DNA of 13,563 nucleotides from JAICJR01 sp036555755 (GCA_036555755.1 DATBKS010000347.1:1-13563); one strand, 5' to 3'; numbered from the stretch's first letter, positions 5,502 to 12,299 are shown. Notes: generated by a model not told the origin, from the letters alone. A program made the numbers and translations.

Positions 5502-6432
5502 GCTCGATATCCGGCGGATGAGAGTGCTTCGGGAGGTCGCAACGCAAGGCTCTTTTTCTGCCGCGGCCGAGGCGCTGTCGTATACGCAGTCCGCCGTCTC
5601 ACAGCAGATCGCGGCGCTGGAACGCGAGGCCGGCACGAAGCTCGTCGAGCGCAGCGCGCGCGGCATCCGGCTCACCGACGCCGGCGAGGCGCTCGTACGC
5701 CACACCGAGGCCGTGCTCGCCAACCTCGCCGAGGCAGAGGCCGAGCTGGAGGCGCTCGCCGGCGTGCGCGGCGGACGCGTGCGGCTCGCATCCTTCCCCT
5801 CGGCGGGCTCGGCAATCGTGCCGCAGGCGATCGCCAACTTCCGCTCGCGCCACCCTGGCGTCGAGCTCAATCTGACCGAGGCCGAGCCGCAGGATTCGCT
5901 GCCGCGGCTGCGCGCCGGCGAGCTGGACATCGTGCTCACCTACACGCCCAGCCTGTTCAGCGACGACTCGCTCAGCGGCCTCGACACGGAGGATCTCCTC
6001 GAGGACCCGTTCTACGCGGTTCTGCCCTCCGGCCATCCGCTGGCCTCCAAGCCCAAGGTGCGGCTCAAGGACCTGTCCTCCGACGCCTGGGTCACCGGGA
6101 CCGACGCCTGCCCCTGCACCGGCCAGGTCACGTGGGCGTGCACGGGCGCCGGCTTCGAGCCGCACGTCGCATTCGAGAGCGACGACTTCGCCACCGTTCA
6201 GGGGCTCGTTGCAGCGGGTGTTGGCGTGGCGCTGATTCCCGACCTCGGCTTCGCAACCGTTCGCGACGACATCGTCATCCGCGAGCTGGCGGGGTCGAAG
6301 CTCACGCGGACCGTCCAGGCCGCCACGCTGCCCGGCTACCGCTCGCCCGCCACCGCGGCGATGCTCGAAGTGCTGCGCGAGACCGCCGCCAGCTACCGCT
6401 CCGCGCGGACCGAGCTCGCGGTGGTGTCGTGA
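5500..6432 (+). CDS. LysR-family transcriptional regulator
   Basis: A 310-residue LysR-type regulator, normal for the family. The N-terminal winged helix-turn-helix spans about residues 1-60 (MRVLREVATQGSFSAAAEAL, then TQSAVSQQIAALEREAG and LVERSARGIRLTDAG). A linker helix follows, then a periplasmic-binding-protein-like effector domain (about 90-300; GRVRLASFPSAGSAIVPQAI, ELDIVLTY, VQGLVAAGVGVALIPDL). The effector domain contains three close cysteines, Cys204, Cys206 and Cys214. Its promoter and a T-N11-A palindrome overlap the start codon, consistent with autoregulation. The stop TGA overlaps the GTG of the EamA transporter gene by 4 bp, making that exporter the likely main target; the divergent 97-aa gene is a second candidate. 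The effector is unknown. Confidence 0.93.
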   Translation: MLDIRRMRVLREVATQGSFSAAAEALSYTQSAVSQQIAALEREAGTKLVERSARGIRLTDAGEALVRHTEAVLANLAEAEAELEALAGVRGGRVRLASFPSAGSAIVPQAIANFRSRHPGVELNLTEAEPQDSLPRLRAGELDIVLTYTPSLFSDDSLSGLDTEDLLEDPFYAVLPSGHPLASKPKVRLKDLSSDAWVTGTDACPCTGQVTWACTGAGFEPHVAFESDDFATVQGLVAAGVGVALIPDLGFATVRDDIVIRELAGSKLTRTVQAATLPGYRSPATAAMLEVLRETAASYRSARTELAVVS

Positions 6433-7412
6433 ACCGGCGCGCCTGGGCGCTCTTCTTCCTTCTCTCGGCGGTCTGGGGCGCGTCGTACCTGTTCATCAAG
6501 ATCGGGCTGCGCGACATGTCCGCGGCCGAGATCGTGGTCGCGCGAACCGCGCTCGCCGCGCTCGTGCTGCTGCCGGTGGCGTGGCAACGCGGCGCTCTGC
6601 GCGGAATCGCCCGACGCGCGCCCGAGGTGGTGCTGCTCGGGACGATCCAGATGGCGATCCCGTTCACGCTCATCACGCTCGGCGAGCGTCACATCGCCTC
6701 CTCGCTGGCGGGCATCCTCGTGGCCGCCGCGCCGATCTGGATCGCGATCATCGCCCCGCTCGTCGCGCCCGACGAGGCTTCCTACGGCTGGAGCCTCGCC
6801 GGTGTGCTGATCGGCATCGTCGGTGTGGCACTGCTGCTGGGCGTCGACCTGGGCGGCGACTCGCAGGCTGTGCTCGGCGGCCTGATGGTGGTGTTCGCGG
6901 CGCTCGGCTATGCGTGCGCGGGGCTGTTCATCAAGAAGCGCTTCCACGATGCCGACCCGGTGGGCCTCGTGGCCGGCACCACGCTCACCGCGGCGATCCT
7001 GCTGCTGCCGGCGGCCATCATCACTGCGCCGTCCGGCGCTCCCGGCGCCGGACCGCTCGCCGCCGTGATCGCGCTCGGCGTGGTCGGCACCGGGCTCGCG
7101 TTCGTGCTCGTCAACGTGCTTGTGGCGGCGATGGGCGCCGCGAGGATGTCGCTCGTGGCCTACGTGTCGCCCGCGTTCGCGCTCGTCTACGGCGTGGTGT
7201 TCCTTGACGAGGGCGTGAGCGCGGGAACCTTCGCCGGGCTGGCGCTCATCCTCGCTGGCTCGTGGCTCGCCGCGGGCGGGCGGCTACGCGTTCCGCGCCG
7301 CGAGCTGGCCGCACGCCGCGTCGATGTCGCGGCCGCGTGTGAGCCTGACTGTGGCCCGCAGCCCGTGTTCCTCGAGCGTCGTGCGGAAAGCGTCGATAGC
7401 GCCGCGCGTTGA
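6429..7412 (+). CDS. EamA/DMT-family transporter (10-TM permease)
   Basis: Drug/metabolite transporter superfamily permease of 327 residues, predicted to export amino acids, metabolites or drugs across the cytoplasmic membrane. It contains two EamA repeats and about ten hydrophobic helices, starting NRRAWALFFLLSAVWGASYL and FIKIGLRDMSAAEIVVAR. The second repeat begins near VLGGLMVVFAALGYACAGLF, and the last helix is near FAGLALILAGSWLAAGG. The GTG start overlaps the lysR stop (GTGA), so translation is coupled to the regulator. The last roughly 43 residues after the final helix are polar, resemble no EamA tail, and are encoded antisense to the conserved 3' end of rlmN. The reading frame apparently lost a nearer stop and reads on until 7412. 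The substrate cannot be predicted. Confidence 0.92.
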   Translation: MNRRAWALFFLLSAVWGASYLFIKIGLRDMSAAEIVVARTALAALVLLPVAWQRGALRGIARRAPEVVLLGTIQMAIPFTLITLGERHIASSLAGILVAAAPIWIAIIAPLVAPDEASYGWSLAGVLIGIVGVALLLGVDLGGDSQAVLGGLMVVFAALGYACAGLFIKKRFHDADPVGLVAGTTLTAAILLLPAAIITAPSGAPGAGPLAAVIALGVVGTGLAFVLVNVLVAAMGAARMSLVAYVSPAFALVYGVVFLDEGVSAGTFAGLALILAGSWLAAGGRLRVPRRELAARRVDVAAACEPDCGPQPVFLERRAESVDSAAR

Positions 7413-8270
7413 GCCGTCGTAGCTCGCGTCGGTGGGGTTGTACGGGATCAGGTTGACCTTGAACGCCGCCTTCGGCTCGAGCAGCTCGGCGAGCTGCAGC
7501 GCCTGCTCGTAGCGGTCGTTCACGCCGTCGAGCATCAGGTACTCGACGAAGATCTGGTGCTTGCGGGCCTCGTGCCAGCGCAGGCAGGCCTCGAGCACCT
7601 CGGGCAGCGGGTAGCGATCGTTCACGGGCATCAGCTCGGAGCGCAGCGACTCGTCGGCGGCGTGTAGGGAGAGCGCGAGCCGCACCGGCGGCCCGTCGTT
7701 CGTCATCCGCTCGATACCGGGGATCCAGCCGACGGTCGAGACCGCCGTGCGCCGCGGCGTGATCCCGATGTCCGGCAGTCGCTCGCAGGCGGCGAGGACG
7801 TTGTCCACGTTGAGCATCGGCTCGCCCATCCCCATGAACACGGCGTGGTTGACCTCCTCCTTGCGGCGGAAGTGGAGCGCCTGGTCGAGGATCTCCGAGG
7901 CGGTGAGGTTGCGGCCGAACTTCATCCGGCCGGTGGCGCAGAAGGTGCAGGTGAGCGGGCAGCCCGACTGGCTCGACAGGCAGAGCGAGCGCCGGCCGTC
8001 GCGGTAGCGCATGAGCACGGCCTCCACGGGGCGGCCGTCCTCGGTCCGGAAGAGCGCCTTCTCGGTGCCGTCGCTGGCCAGCGCCTCGTCAACGAGCTCG
8101 AGCGTCGAGAAGGGCAGGTCGTCGCCGAGCTGGGCGCGCAGCGCCTCCGGCAGATTGGTCATCTCGTCATACGAGCCGGCGCCGCGCGCGGTCCACTCCC
8201 ACACCTGATCGGCGCGGAAACGCGGCTCGCCGCCAGCGGCGAGAGTGCTTTCGAGCAGCTTCAAATCCAT
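7284..8270 (-). CDS. rlmN: 23S rRNA (adenine(2503)-C(2))-methyltransferase RlmN (dual-specificity)
   Basis: Radical-SAM enzyme that methylates C2 of A2503 in 23S rRNA, and in many bacteria also A37 of certain tRNAs, tuning translation fidelity in the cytoplasm. The 328-residue product shows the radical-SAM cluster C104-x3-C108-x2-C111 (CPLTCTFCATG). It also has Cys97 seven residues before it (SLCLSSQSGC) and Cys320 near the C terminus (DIDAACGQL), the two cysteines used in the methyl-transfer mechanism. Other family motifs are MGMGEPMLNVDNV, RLALSLHAADE, FVEYLMLDGVND and VNLIPYNP. The frame is open upstream to 8879, but family similarity starts at the ATG at 8270, so the extension is an accident of composition. 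No Shine-Dalgarno sequence is visible. The 3' end overlaps the EamA gene by 129 bp tail to tail. Confidence 0.96.
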   Translation of the reverse strand: MDLKLLESTLAAGGEPRFRADQVWEWTARGAGSYDEMTNLPEALRAQLGDDLPFSTLELVDEALASDGTEKALFRTEDGRPVEAVLMRYRDGRRSLCLSSQSGCPLTCTFCATGRMKFGRNLTASEILDQALHFRRKEEVNHAVFMGMGEPMLNVDNVLAACERLPDIGITPRRTAVSTVGWIPGIERMTNDGPPVRLALSLHAADESLRSELMPVNDRYPLPEVLEACLRWHEARKHQIFVEYLMLDGVNDRYEQALQLAELLEPKAAFKVNLIPYNPTDASYDGSTRGAIDAFRTTLEEHGLRATVRLTRGRDIDAACGQLAARNA

Positions 8271-8402
8271 CGCGAAAAAAGTGTGGCAGCGGTAGGCATA
8301 AAAGCGTTTTAGTGGGGGTATTACTCCGCCGAGTGGAAACGGTCGATCGTCCGGGTGGGAGCGGGCGATTCGGCCGAGTTCTTTCTGGCAGCATCGGTTC
8401 GC
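8271..8402. promoter_or_regulatory. Divergent rlmN-GNAT intergenic region with an AT-rich palindrome
   Basis: This 132-bp divergent spacer holds the most AT-rich patch of the window: an A6 run just upstream of rlmN, and TAAAA (8299-8303) and TTTTA (8307-8311), a perfect 5-bp inverted repeat around GCG. It must contain promoters for both directions, but I cannot assign convincing -35/-10 pairs. TATTAC at 8319-8324 is one plus-strand -10 candidate. Confidence 0.45.
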
Positions 8403-8942
8403 ATGGACGCACGCCAGCCGCCAGACCAGAGAGTAGGAGAGCCGCAGGATGCGGCTGCTCTCGCTGCGGTGACACTCGACGCGTTCGAGACCTATCGCGA
8501 ATGGACGCCCGAGAACTGGAATCCGCCCGGTGTGCCGGGCGAGCATGAGGCGGCGCTGCTCGCCGAGCGGCTCGCGTTGCCGGACTACTGGTGCCGCTTC
8601 GAGGAGTCCGGGGGCGAGGCGGTCGGGTACGTCGTGCTGCGCGATGCGGTTACGACCGGGAACGACCCGCGGCCGATCCCGGGGCTCGCCCACATCTGGC
8701 ATTTGTTCGTGAGGCCGGCCTGGTGGGGGAAGGGCGTTGCCAAGCGCCTGCATGACGCCGCAGTTGGCGAGGCGCGGCGACGCGGCTGCGAAGCGATCCG
8801 CCTTTGGACCCCGGCCGGCAACGCCCGCGCCCGCGCCTTCTACGCCCGCGAGGGCTGGTGCGAGACCGGCGGCGAGCACTACGCGGCGGAGCTCGACCTG
8901 GCGCTGCTGGAGTACCGGCGCCCGGTTATGCTCGATTCGTGA
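8403..8942 (+). CDS. GNAT-family N-acetyltransferase
   Basis: A 179-residue acetyltransferase of the GNAT fold that moves an acetyl group from acetyl-CoA to an amine of an unknown small molecule or protein. The central strand HIWHLFVRPAWWGKGVAKRLHDAA contains motif A with the acetyl-CoA pyrophosphate loop (WWGKGVAKRL, the R/Q-x-x-G-x-G/A type). It is followed by RRRGCEAIRLWTPAGNARARAFYAREGW, the usual C-terminal strand-helix with a conserved Tyr. An aromatic stretch (YREWTPENWNPPG) may line the substrate pocket. The frame opens at GTG 8355; I prefer the ATG at 8403 because the first 16 residues look unlike the family, but neither start has a ribosome binding site. The stop TGA overlaps the nitrilase GTG by 4 bp, suggesting a joint operon. 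Confidence 0.88.
   Translation: MDARQPPDQRVGEPQDAAALAAVTLDAFETYREWTPENWNPPGVPGEHEAALLAERLALPDYWCRFEESGGEAVGYVVLRDAVTTGNDPRPIPGLAHIWHLFVRPAWWGKGVAKRLHDAAVGEARRRGCEAIRLWTPAGNARARAFYAREGWCETGGEHYAAELDLALLEYRRPVMLDS
8927..8932 (+). promoter_or_regulatory. Putative -10 hexamer of an internal leaderless promoter for the nitrilase
   Basis: TATGCT lies 6 nt before the nitrilase GTG, inside the last codons of the GNAT gene. It could drive leaderless nitrilase expression independently of the coupled upstream gene. No -35 match is evident. Confidence 0.35.
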
Positions 8943-9892
8943 CCCGCTTCGACACCGTTCGTGTGGCCGCCATCCAGGCCACGCCGGTAATTCTCGACGC
9001 CGAGGCGACCGTGGACAAGGCGGTCAAGCTGCTCGGCGAGGCGGCGGAGCAGAAGGTCCAGCTGGCCGTGCTGCCGGAGACGTTCGTCTCGCTTTACCCG
9101 TCCAACTCATGGGCGCGCAAGGCGGCGAGCTTCGGCGGCTTCGACGAGCTGTGGGAGCGGATGTGGGAGAGCTCCGTCGACGTGCCGGGGCCGCTCGTCG
9201 ACCGGCTCGCTGATGCCTGCCGGGAGCACTCGATCCACTGCGCGATCGGGGTGAACGAGCGCGAGAGCGACCGGCCCGGGTCGCTCTACAACACGCTGCT
9301 GCTGATCGGCCCGCAGGGCCTTTTGTGGAAGCACCGCAAGCTGATGCCGACTCACCACGAGAAGCTCTTCCACGGCGTTGGCAAGGGCGACGACCTGCAG
9401 GTGACGGAGACTCCCGTGGGACGCGTCGGCGGGCTGATCTGCTGGGAGAACCGGATGCCGCTCGCGCGTTACGCGATGTACCGCGGCGGCCCGCAGATCT
9501 GGGTGGCGCCCACGGCCGATGACTCCGATGTCTGGATCGCCAACATGCGCCACATCGCGGTCGAGTCGGGCGCCTTCGTGGTCGGCGCGCCGCAGTACAT
9601 CCCGGTGTCGGCGTTCCCCAACGACTTCCCGGTCGAGCTGCCCGACCGCGACGTGATCGGCCGCGGCGGTGCGGTGATCGTGGAGCCGGATGAGGGCGAG
9701 GTGATCGCCGGGCCGCTCTACGACGCAGAGGGCATGATCGTCGCCGAGTGCGACCTGCGGGTGGGGCTGCACGCCAAGCGCTGGTTCGATGCGGTTGGGC
9801 ATTACAGCCGGGAAGAGGTACTGATGCCCGCTGCGCCAGCGCAAACTGTCGCAGCACCGGCCGATCACGGCAACGGTGCTGAGAGTTCTTAG
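8939..9892 (+). CDS. Nitrilase / carbon-nitrogen hydrolase family (aliphatic nitrilase-like)
   Basis: A 317-residue member of the nitrilase superfamily, probably the true nitrilase branch, which hydrolyses a nitrile to a carboxylic acid and ammonia. The catalytic residues are in place: Glu47 (LAVLPETF), Lys134 (KHRKLMPTHHEK) with Glu141 behind it, and Cys168 (GLICWENRMPLARYAMY). The last block is diagnostic of nitrilases as opposed to amidases. The start GTG at 8939 overlaps the GNAT stop and gives the normal N terminus (DTVRVAAIQATPV); a longer open frame back to 8804 is antisense-like noise. The C terminus is a low-complexity Ala/Pro tail ending within a tandem heptamer repeat. With the coupled GNAT it may form a small catabolic or detoxification pair, but substrate and physiological role are unknown. 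Confidence 0.92.
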   Translation: MTRFDTVRVAAIQATPVILDAEATVDKAVKLLGEAAEQKVQLAVLPETFVSLYPSNSWARKAASFGGFDELWERMWESSVDVPGPLVDRLADACREHSIHCAIGVNERESDRPGSLYNTLLLIGPQGLLWKHRKLMPTHHEKLFHGVGKGDDLQVTETPVGRVGGLICWENRMPLARYAMYRGGPQIWVAPTADDSDVWIANMRHIAVESGAFVVGAPQYIPVSAFPNDFPVELPDRDVIGRGGAVIVEPDEGEVIAGPLYDAEGMIVAECDLRVGLHAKRWFDAVGHYSREEVLMPAAPAQTVAAPADHGNGAESS

Positions 9893-9904
9893 TTCTTAGT
9901 TCTT
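9884..9904 (+). repeat. Three tandem copies of AGTTCTT
   Basis: Three perfect 7-bp direct repeats span the nitrilase stop (the TAG at 9890-9892 is made at a repeat junction) and the 15-bp gap before the TTG start of the pseudouridine synthase. Copies differing in number would change the nitrilase-to-synthase spacing by 7 bp but leave the stop intact. Confidence 0.85.
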
Positions 9905-9907
9905 GGT

Positions 9908-10606
9908 TTGCGTCTAGCTCGATATCTCGCGCATTCCGGCGCCGCCTCTCGGCGCGCCGCCGAGAAGCTGATCGCCGCCGGACGCGTGACGGTCGGTGGC
10001 GAGGTCGTGCGGGATCCGGCGCGCGATGTGGACGAGTCGAGCGGTGTGGCGCTCGACGGCGAGGCCTTGGCGCCGGAGCCGCGGGAGGTGTATGTGCTGC
10101 ACAAGCCGGCGGGTGTCGTGTCGACGGCCAAGGACACGCACGGGCGGCGCACCGTCGTCGAGTTCGTGCCGAGCGAGCGCAGGCTCTATCCAGTCGGCCG
10201 GCTCGACGCCGACACCACCGGCCTGATCCTGCTCACCAACGACGGCGATCTCGCCAACAAGCTCACCCACCCGAGCTTTGAGGTCGAGAAGACCTACCGC
10301 GTGAGCGTCGATCCGCCCGAGATCTCCGAGACCGAGCTGCGCATGCTGCGCGAGGGCGTCGAGCTGGAAGACGGCCTTACCACACCCGCTGGCGCGCGCG
10401 AGATCGAGCCCGGGCTGCTCGAGATCACGATCCGCGAGGGTCGCAAGCGCCAGGTGCGGCGGATGTGCGAGGCGATCGGCCACCGCGTGACCGCCCTCGA
10501 GCGCATCGCCTTCGGGCCGCTCCGTCTGGAGCGGCTACCGGAGGGCGAGTTTCGGCGCCTCACGCCGGCCGAGGTGGAGCGGCTACGCAAGGCCGCCGCC
10601 GGCTAG
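9908..10606 (+). CDS. rluB: Pseudouridine synthase, RsuA/RluB/RluE/RluF family
   Basis: Converts a specific uridine in rRNA to pseudouridine. The 232-residue product begins RLARYLAHSGAASRRAAEKLIAAGRV (S4 RNA-binding domain, about residues 1-50). The catalytic domain follows with VLHKPAGVVSTAKD and the motif GRLDADTTGLILLTNDG, in which Asp100 is the catalytic aspartate. HPSFEVEKTYRV, then GRKRQVRRMCEAIGHRVTALERIAFGPL, complete the family pattern. The TTG start at 9908 is chosen because the S4 domain begins right there and the next in-frame starts would cut into it; no Shine-Dalgarno sequence is seen. It follows the nitrilase by 15 bp. The RluB assignment (23S U2605) rests on the common scpA-scpB-rluB order, here interrupted; RsuA-type specificity for 16S rRNA cannot be excluded. 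Confidence 0.9.
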   Translation: MRLARYLAHSGAASRRAAEKLIAAGRVTVGGEVVRDPARDVDESSGVALDGEALAPEPREVYVLHKPAGVVSTAKDTHGRRTVVEFVPSERRLYPVGRLDADTTGLILLTNDGDLANKLTHPSFEVEKTYRVSVDPPEISETELRMLREGVELEDGLTTPAGAREIEPGLLEITIREGRKRQVRRMCEAIGHRVTALERIAFGPLRLERLPEGEFRRLTPAEVERLRKAAAG

Positions 10607-11784
10607 CGCTTCCGCAGTTCCTTGCGCGCGAACGCGAGGCCGTCCTTGTCCGCCGCGCTGACGATGTTCGCGTGCGTCACGCCGTCGTAGGTCTTGGGGG
10701 CGATCTTCGCGCCGTTGGCCGTCAGCTGCTGCTCGAGCTGATTCGTGAACGCCGGGAACACGGTCGTATCCGCGCTCCCCTGAGCGATGAACAGCGGCGT
10801 CTTGATCCTTAGGTGCTCGGGGTCGCTCTTGCCGAGCGCGGTCTCGGTCGGGCCGAGGTCCGCGTTCGTGTTGAAGATCTGCGCCGGGGCGAGTCCGCCG
10901 AACGAGTTCGCCTGGTCGAGCGCCGGCAGGCACTCGCTGAGCGTCTCGGGGTAGAGCGCCGCGCCCTGAGCGCTGAGCACGGACGTCGACAGGTGCAGGC
11001 TGGGGTTCGCGGTGTCGACGCCCCGCAGAATCAGAGCCGCAAGCCCGGAGATGCCGCTCGGCGTCGTGAGAGTGGCGATCACCTTCGCCTGGTCCTCGAT
11101 GTGCGATGCGGGCGCGAACGCCTCGGTGCCGCGCACGTCGAGGTCGGGCGTCCACTTGGGCGCGAGTGCCGCGGCCCAGAGCGCGGCGTGCCCGCCCTGC
11201 GAGTGGCCGCCGATGATCACGCGCTTGCCGATCGACGGGTCGGCCTTGCGCGCCGCGCGCACGATGTCGAGCACACTGCGGCCCTCGTCGAGGCCGACGA
11301 GGTAGCCATGAGTGCCCGGCGTGCCGAGCCCCTGGTAGTCGGTGCGCACGACCGCGTAGTGCGCCTTCAGCCACTTGGCCAGCTCGGGATAGACGTACGA
11401 GCTGAGCAGCGAACCGCCGTCGCGCGAGGGCGCGCAGATGTCGGCGATGCCGGTGGTCCCGTGGGCCCACGTGAGTACCGGCCAGCCGCTCTTCGGAGGC
11501 TTGCCCTTGGGCAGCGTGATCGTGCCGGACACGGCGACCGCCTTGCCGCTCGCGTCGACCGAGCGGTAGAGGATCAGCTGGTTCATCGATGCCGGCTTCA
11601 GAGCCGCCTTGCCGCGCAGCGAGCGGACCCAGATCGGGTCGCCGTGCGTCTTGCCGGGCAGCTTGTGCGGCGGCTTGTAGAAGGCGGTGCCGGATGGTCC
11701 GGTGCGGACCTTCGCGGCGGCCGGAGAGACGATTCCGGCGAGGGCGATTACGGGCAGGCTGAGGAGAAGCGCGAGTCTGGGCAT
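10603..11784 (-). CDS. Secreted lipase/esterase, LIP (secretory lipase) family
   Basis: A 393-residue alpha/beta hydrolase predicted to be exported. The N terminus is a typical signal peptide (MPRLALLLSLPVIALAGIVS, cleavage likely after the AAA near residue 24). The mature enzyme carries AHGTTG (108-112, oxyanion-hole region), the nucleophile elbow GHSQGG with Ser195, Asp339 (QGSADTTVF) and His371 (GVTHANIV), a complete triad arranged as in the LIP family of secretory lipases. RTDYQGLGTPGTHGYLVG is another family hallmark. It probably hydrolyses acylglycerols or other esters outside the cell. The ATG at 11784 has no Shine-Dalgarno sequence but has a TAGCAT hexamer 6 nt upstream. Its TAG shares the palindrome CTAG with the stop of the convergent pseudouridine synthase gene. 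The substrate is unknown. Confidence 0.92.
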   Translation of the reverse strand: MPRLALLLSLPVIALAGIVSPAAAKVRTGPSGTAFYKPPHKLPGKTHGDPIWVRSLRGKAALKPASMNQLILYRSVDASGKAVAVSGTITLPKGKPPKSGWPVLTWAHGTTGIADICAPSRDGGSLLSSYVYPELAKWLKAHYAVVRTDYQGLGTPGTHGYLVGLDEGRSVLDIVRAARKADPSIGKRVIIGGHSQGGHAALWAAALAPKWTPDLDVRGTEAFAPASHIEDQAKVIATLTTPSGISGLAALILRGVDTANPSLHLSTSVLSAQGAALYPETLSECLPALDQANSFGGLAPAQIFNTNADLGPTETALGKSDPEHLRIKTPLFIAQGSADTTVFPAFTNQLEQQLTANGAKIAPKTYDGVTHANIVSAADKDGLAFARKELRKR

Positions 11785-11790
11785 CAGGCG

Positions 11791-11796
11791 ATGCTA
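11791..11796 (-). promoter_or_regulatory. Putative -10 hexamer of a leaderless lipase promoter
   Basis: On the minus strand TAGCAT ends 6 nt before the lipase ATG at 11784; no Shine-Dalgarno sequence is present. The gap to the upstream minus-strand gene is 51 bp. No clear -35 box. Confidence 0.4.
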
Positions 11797-11835
11797 GCCA
11801 GGCGCCTCTCCAAAGCGCTAATACGGCTGTGCGAT

Positions 11836-12165
11836 TTAGCGAAGACTGCGGCTCGAAGCCTGGCCGATCTTCCGGCCCAGCTCCACGAGCTGCTCGTCTT
11901 CCATACCGGTGGTGTCGAAGCCCGCTTCCTCGAGTTCGCGCCGGATGTTGCTGACGGCCTCGATCTTGTCGATCGAACCGGCCAGCTTCTTCAGCGACGT
12001 GTTCACGAGGGCCTCGTCGAGCGCGGTGCTGCCGTCAGCCGCGGGCTTCAGCAGCCATGCACGAAGAGCGTTCGCCTCATCGAGGCTCAGCTCGAGAACG
12101 ATCATGTGCTCCGCGACAGCGAGCGCCTGAGCGTCGAAGCCGTTGTTCTCGTCCACAGTGGCCAT
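11836..12165 (-). CDS. Hypothetical acidic helical protein, 109 aa
   Basis: I do not recognise a family. The predicted product is acidic and almost entirely helical, with two likely amphipathic helices: FDAQALAVAEHMIVLELSLD with ALRAWLL after it, and SLKKLAGSIDKIEAVSNIRR. The C terminus is ELEEAGFDTTGMEDEQLVELGRKIGQ. No signal peptide or membrane segment. Codon use in this part is strongly coding-like. The frame is open upstream to 12288, but those codons look less coding-like (CAA, AAA, AGG, TTG), so I start at the ATG at 12165. The ATG at 12222, with GGGAG 11 nt before it, is an alternative that would add 19 residues. It sits upstream of the lipase gene on the same strand and diverges from aroH. 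It could be a small regulatory or scaffold protein, but nothing in the sequence proves this. Confidence 0.72.
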   Translation of the reverse strand: MATVDENNGFDAQALAVAEHMIVLELSLDEANALRAWLLKPAADGSTALDEALVNTSLKKLAGSIDKIEAVSNIRRELEEAGFDTTGMEDEQLVELGRKIGQASSRSLR

Positions 12166-12285
12166 CCTTTGACCGTTGTTCCCCACTTGAGGGTTGGGTT
12201 TGGTGCGCCACAAAAAGCGCATGGCAATATCGGCTCCCAGCAATTCGAACTTGAGCCGCGCATGCGCGATGCCTGGCCGCTCCGT

Positions 12286-12291
12286 CACAAT
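12286..12291 (+). promoter_or_regulatory. Weak putative -10 hexamer of aroH
   Basis: CACAAT (four of six bases of TATAAT) lies 8 nt before the TTG start of aroH in a 134-bp divergent gap with no Shine-Dalgarno sequence. No -35 box is visible. The rest of the gap shows no clear element apart from an AT-richer patch near 12210-12250. Confidence 0.25.
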
Positions 12292-12299
12292 GGCGAACC

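Noticed and set aside
8271..8879. N-terminal extension of RlmN by about 200 residues
   Set aside because: The extension is antisense to the GNAT gene and shows no conserved sequence; family similarity begins at the ATG at 8270.
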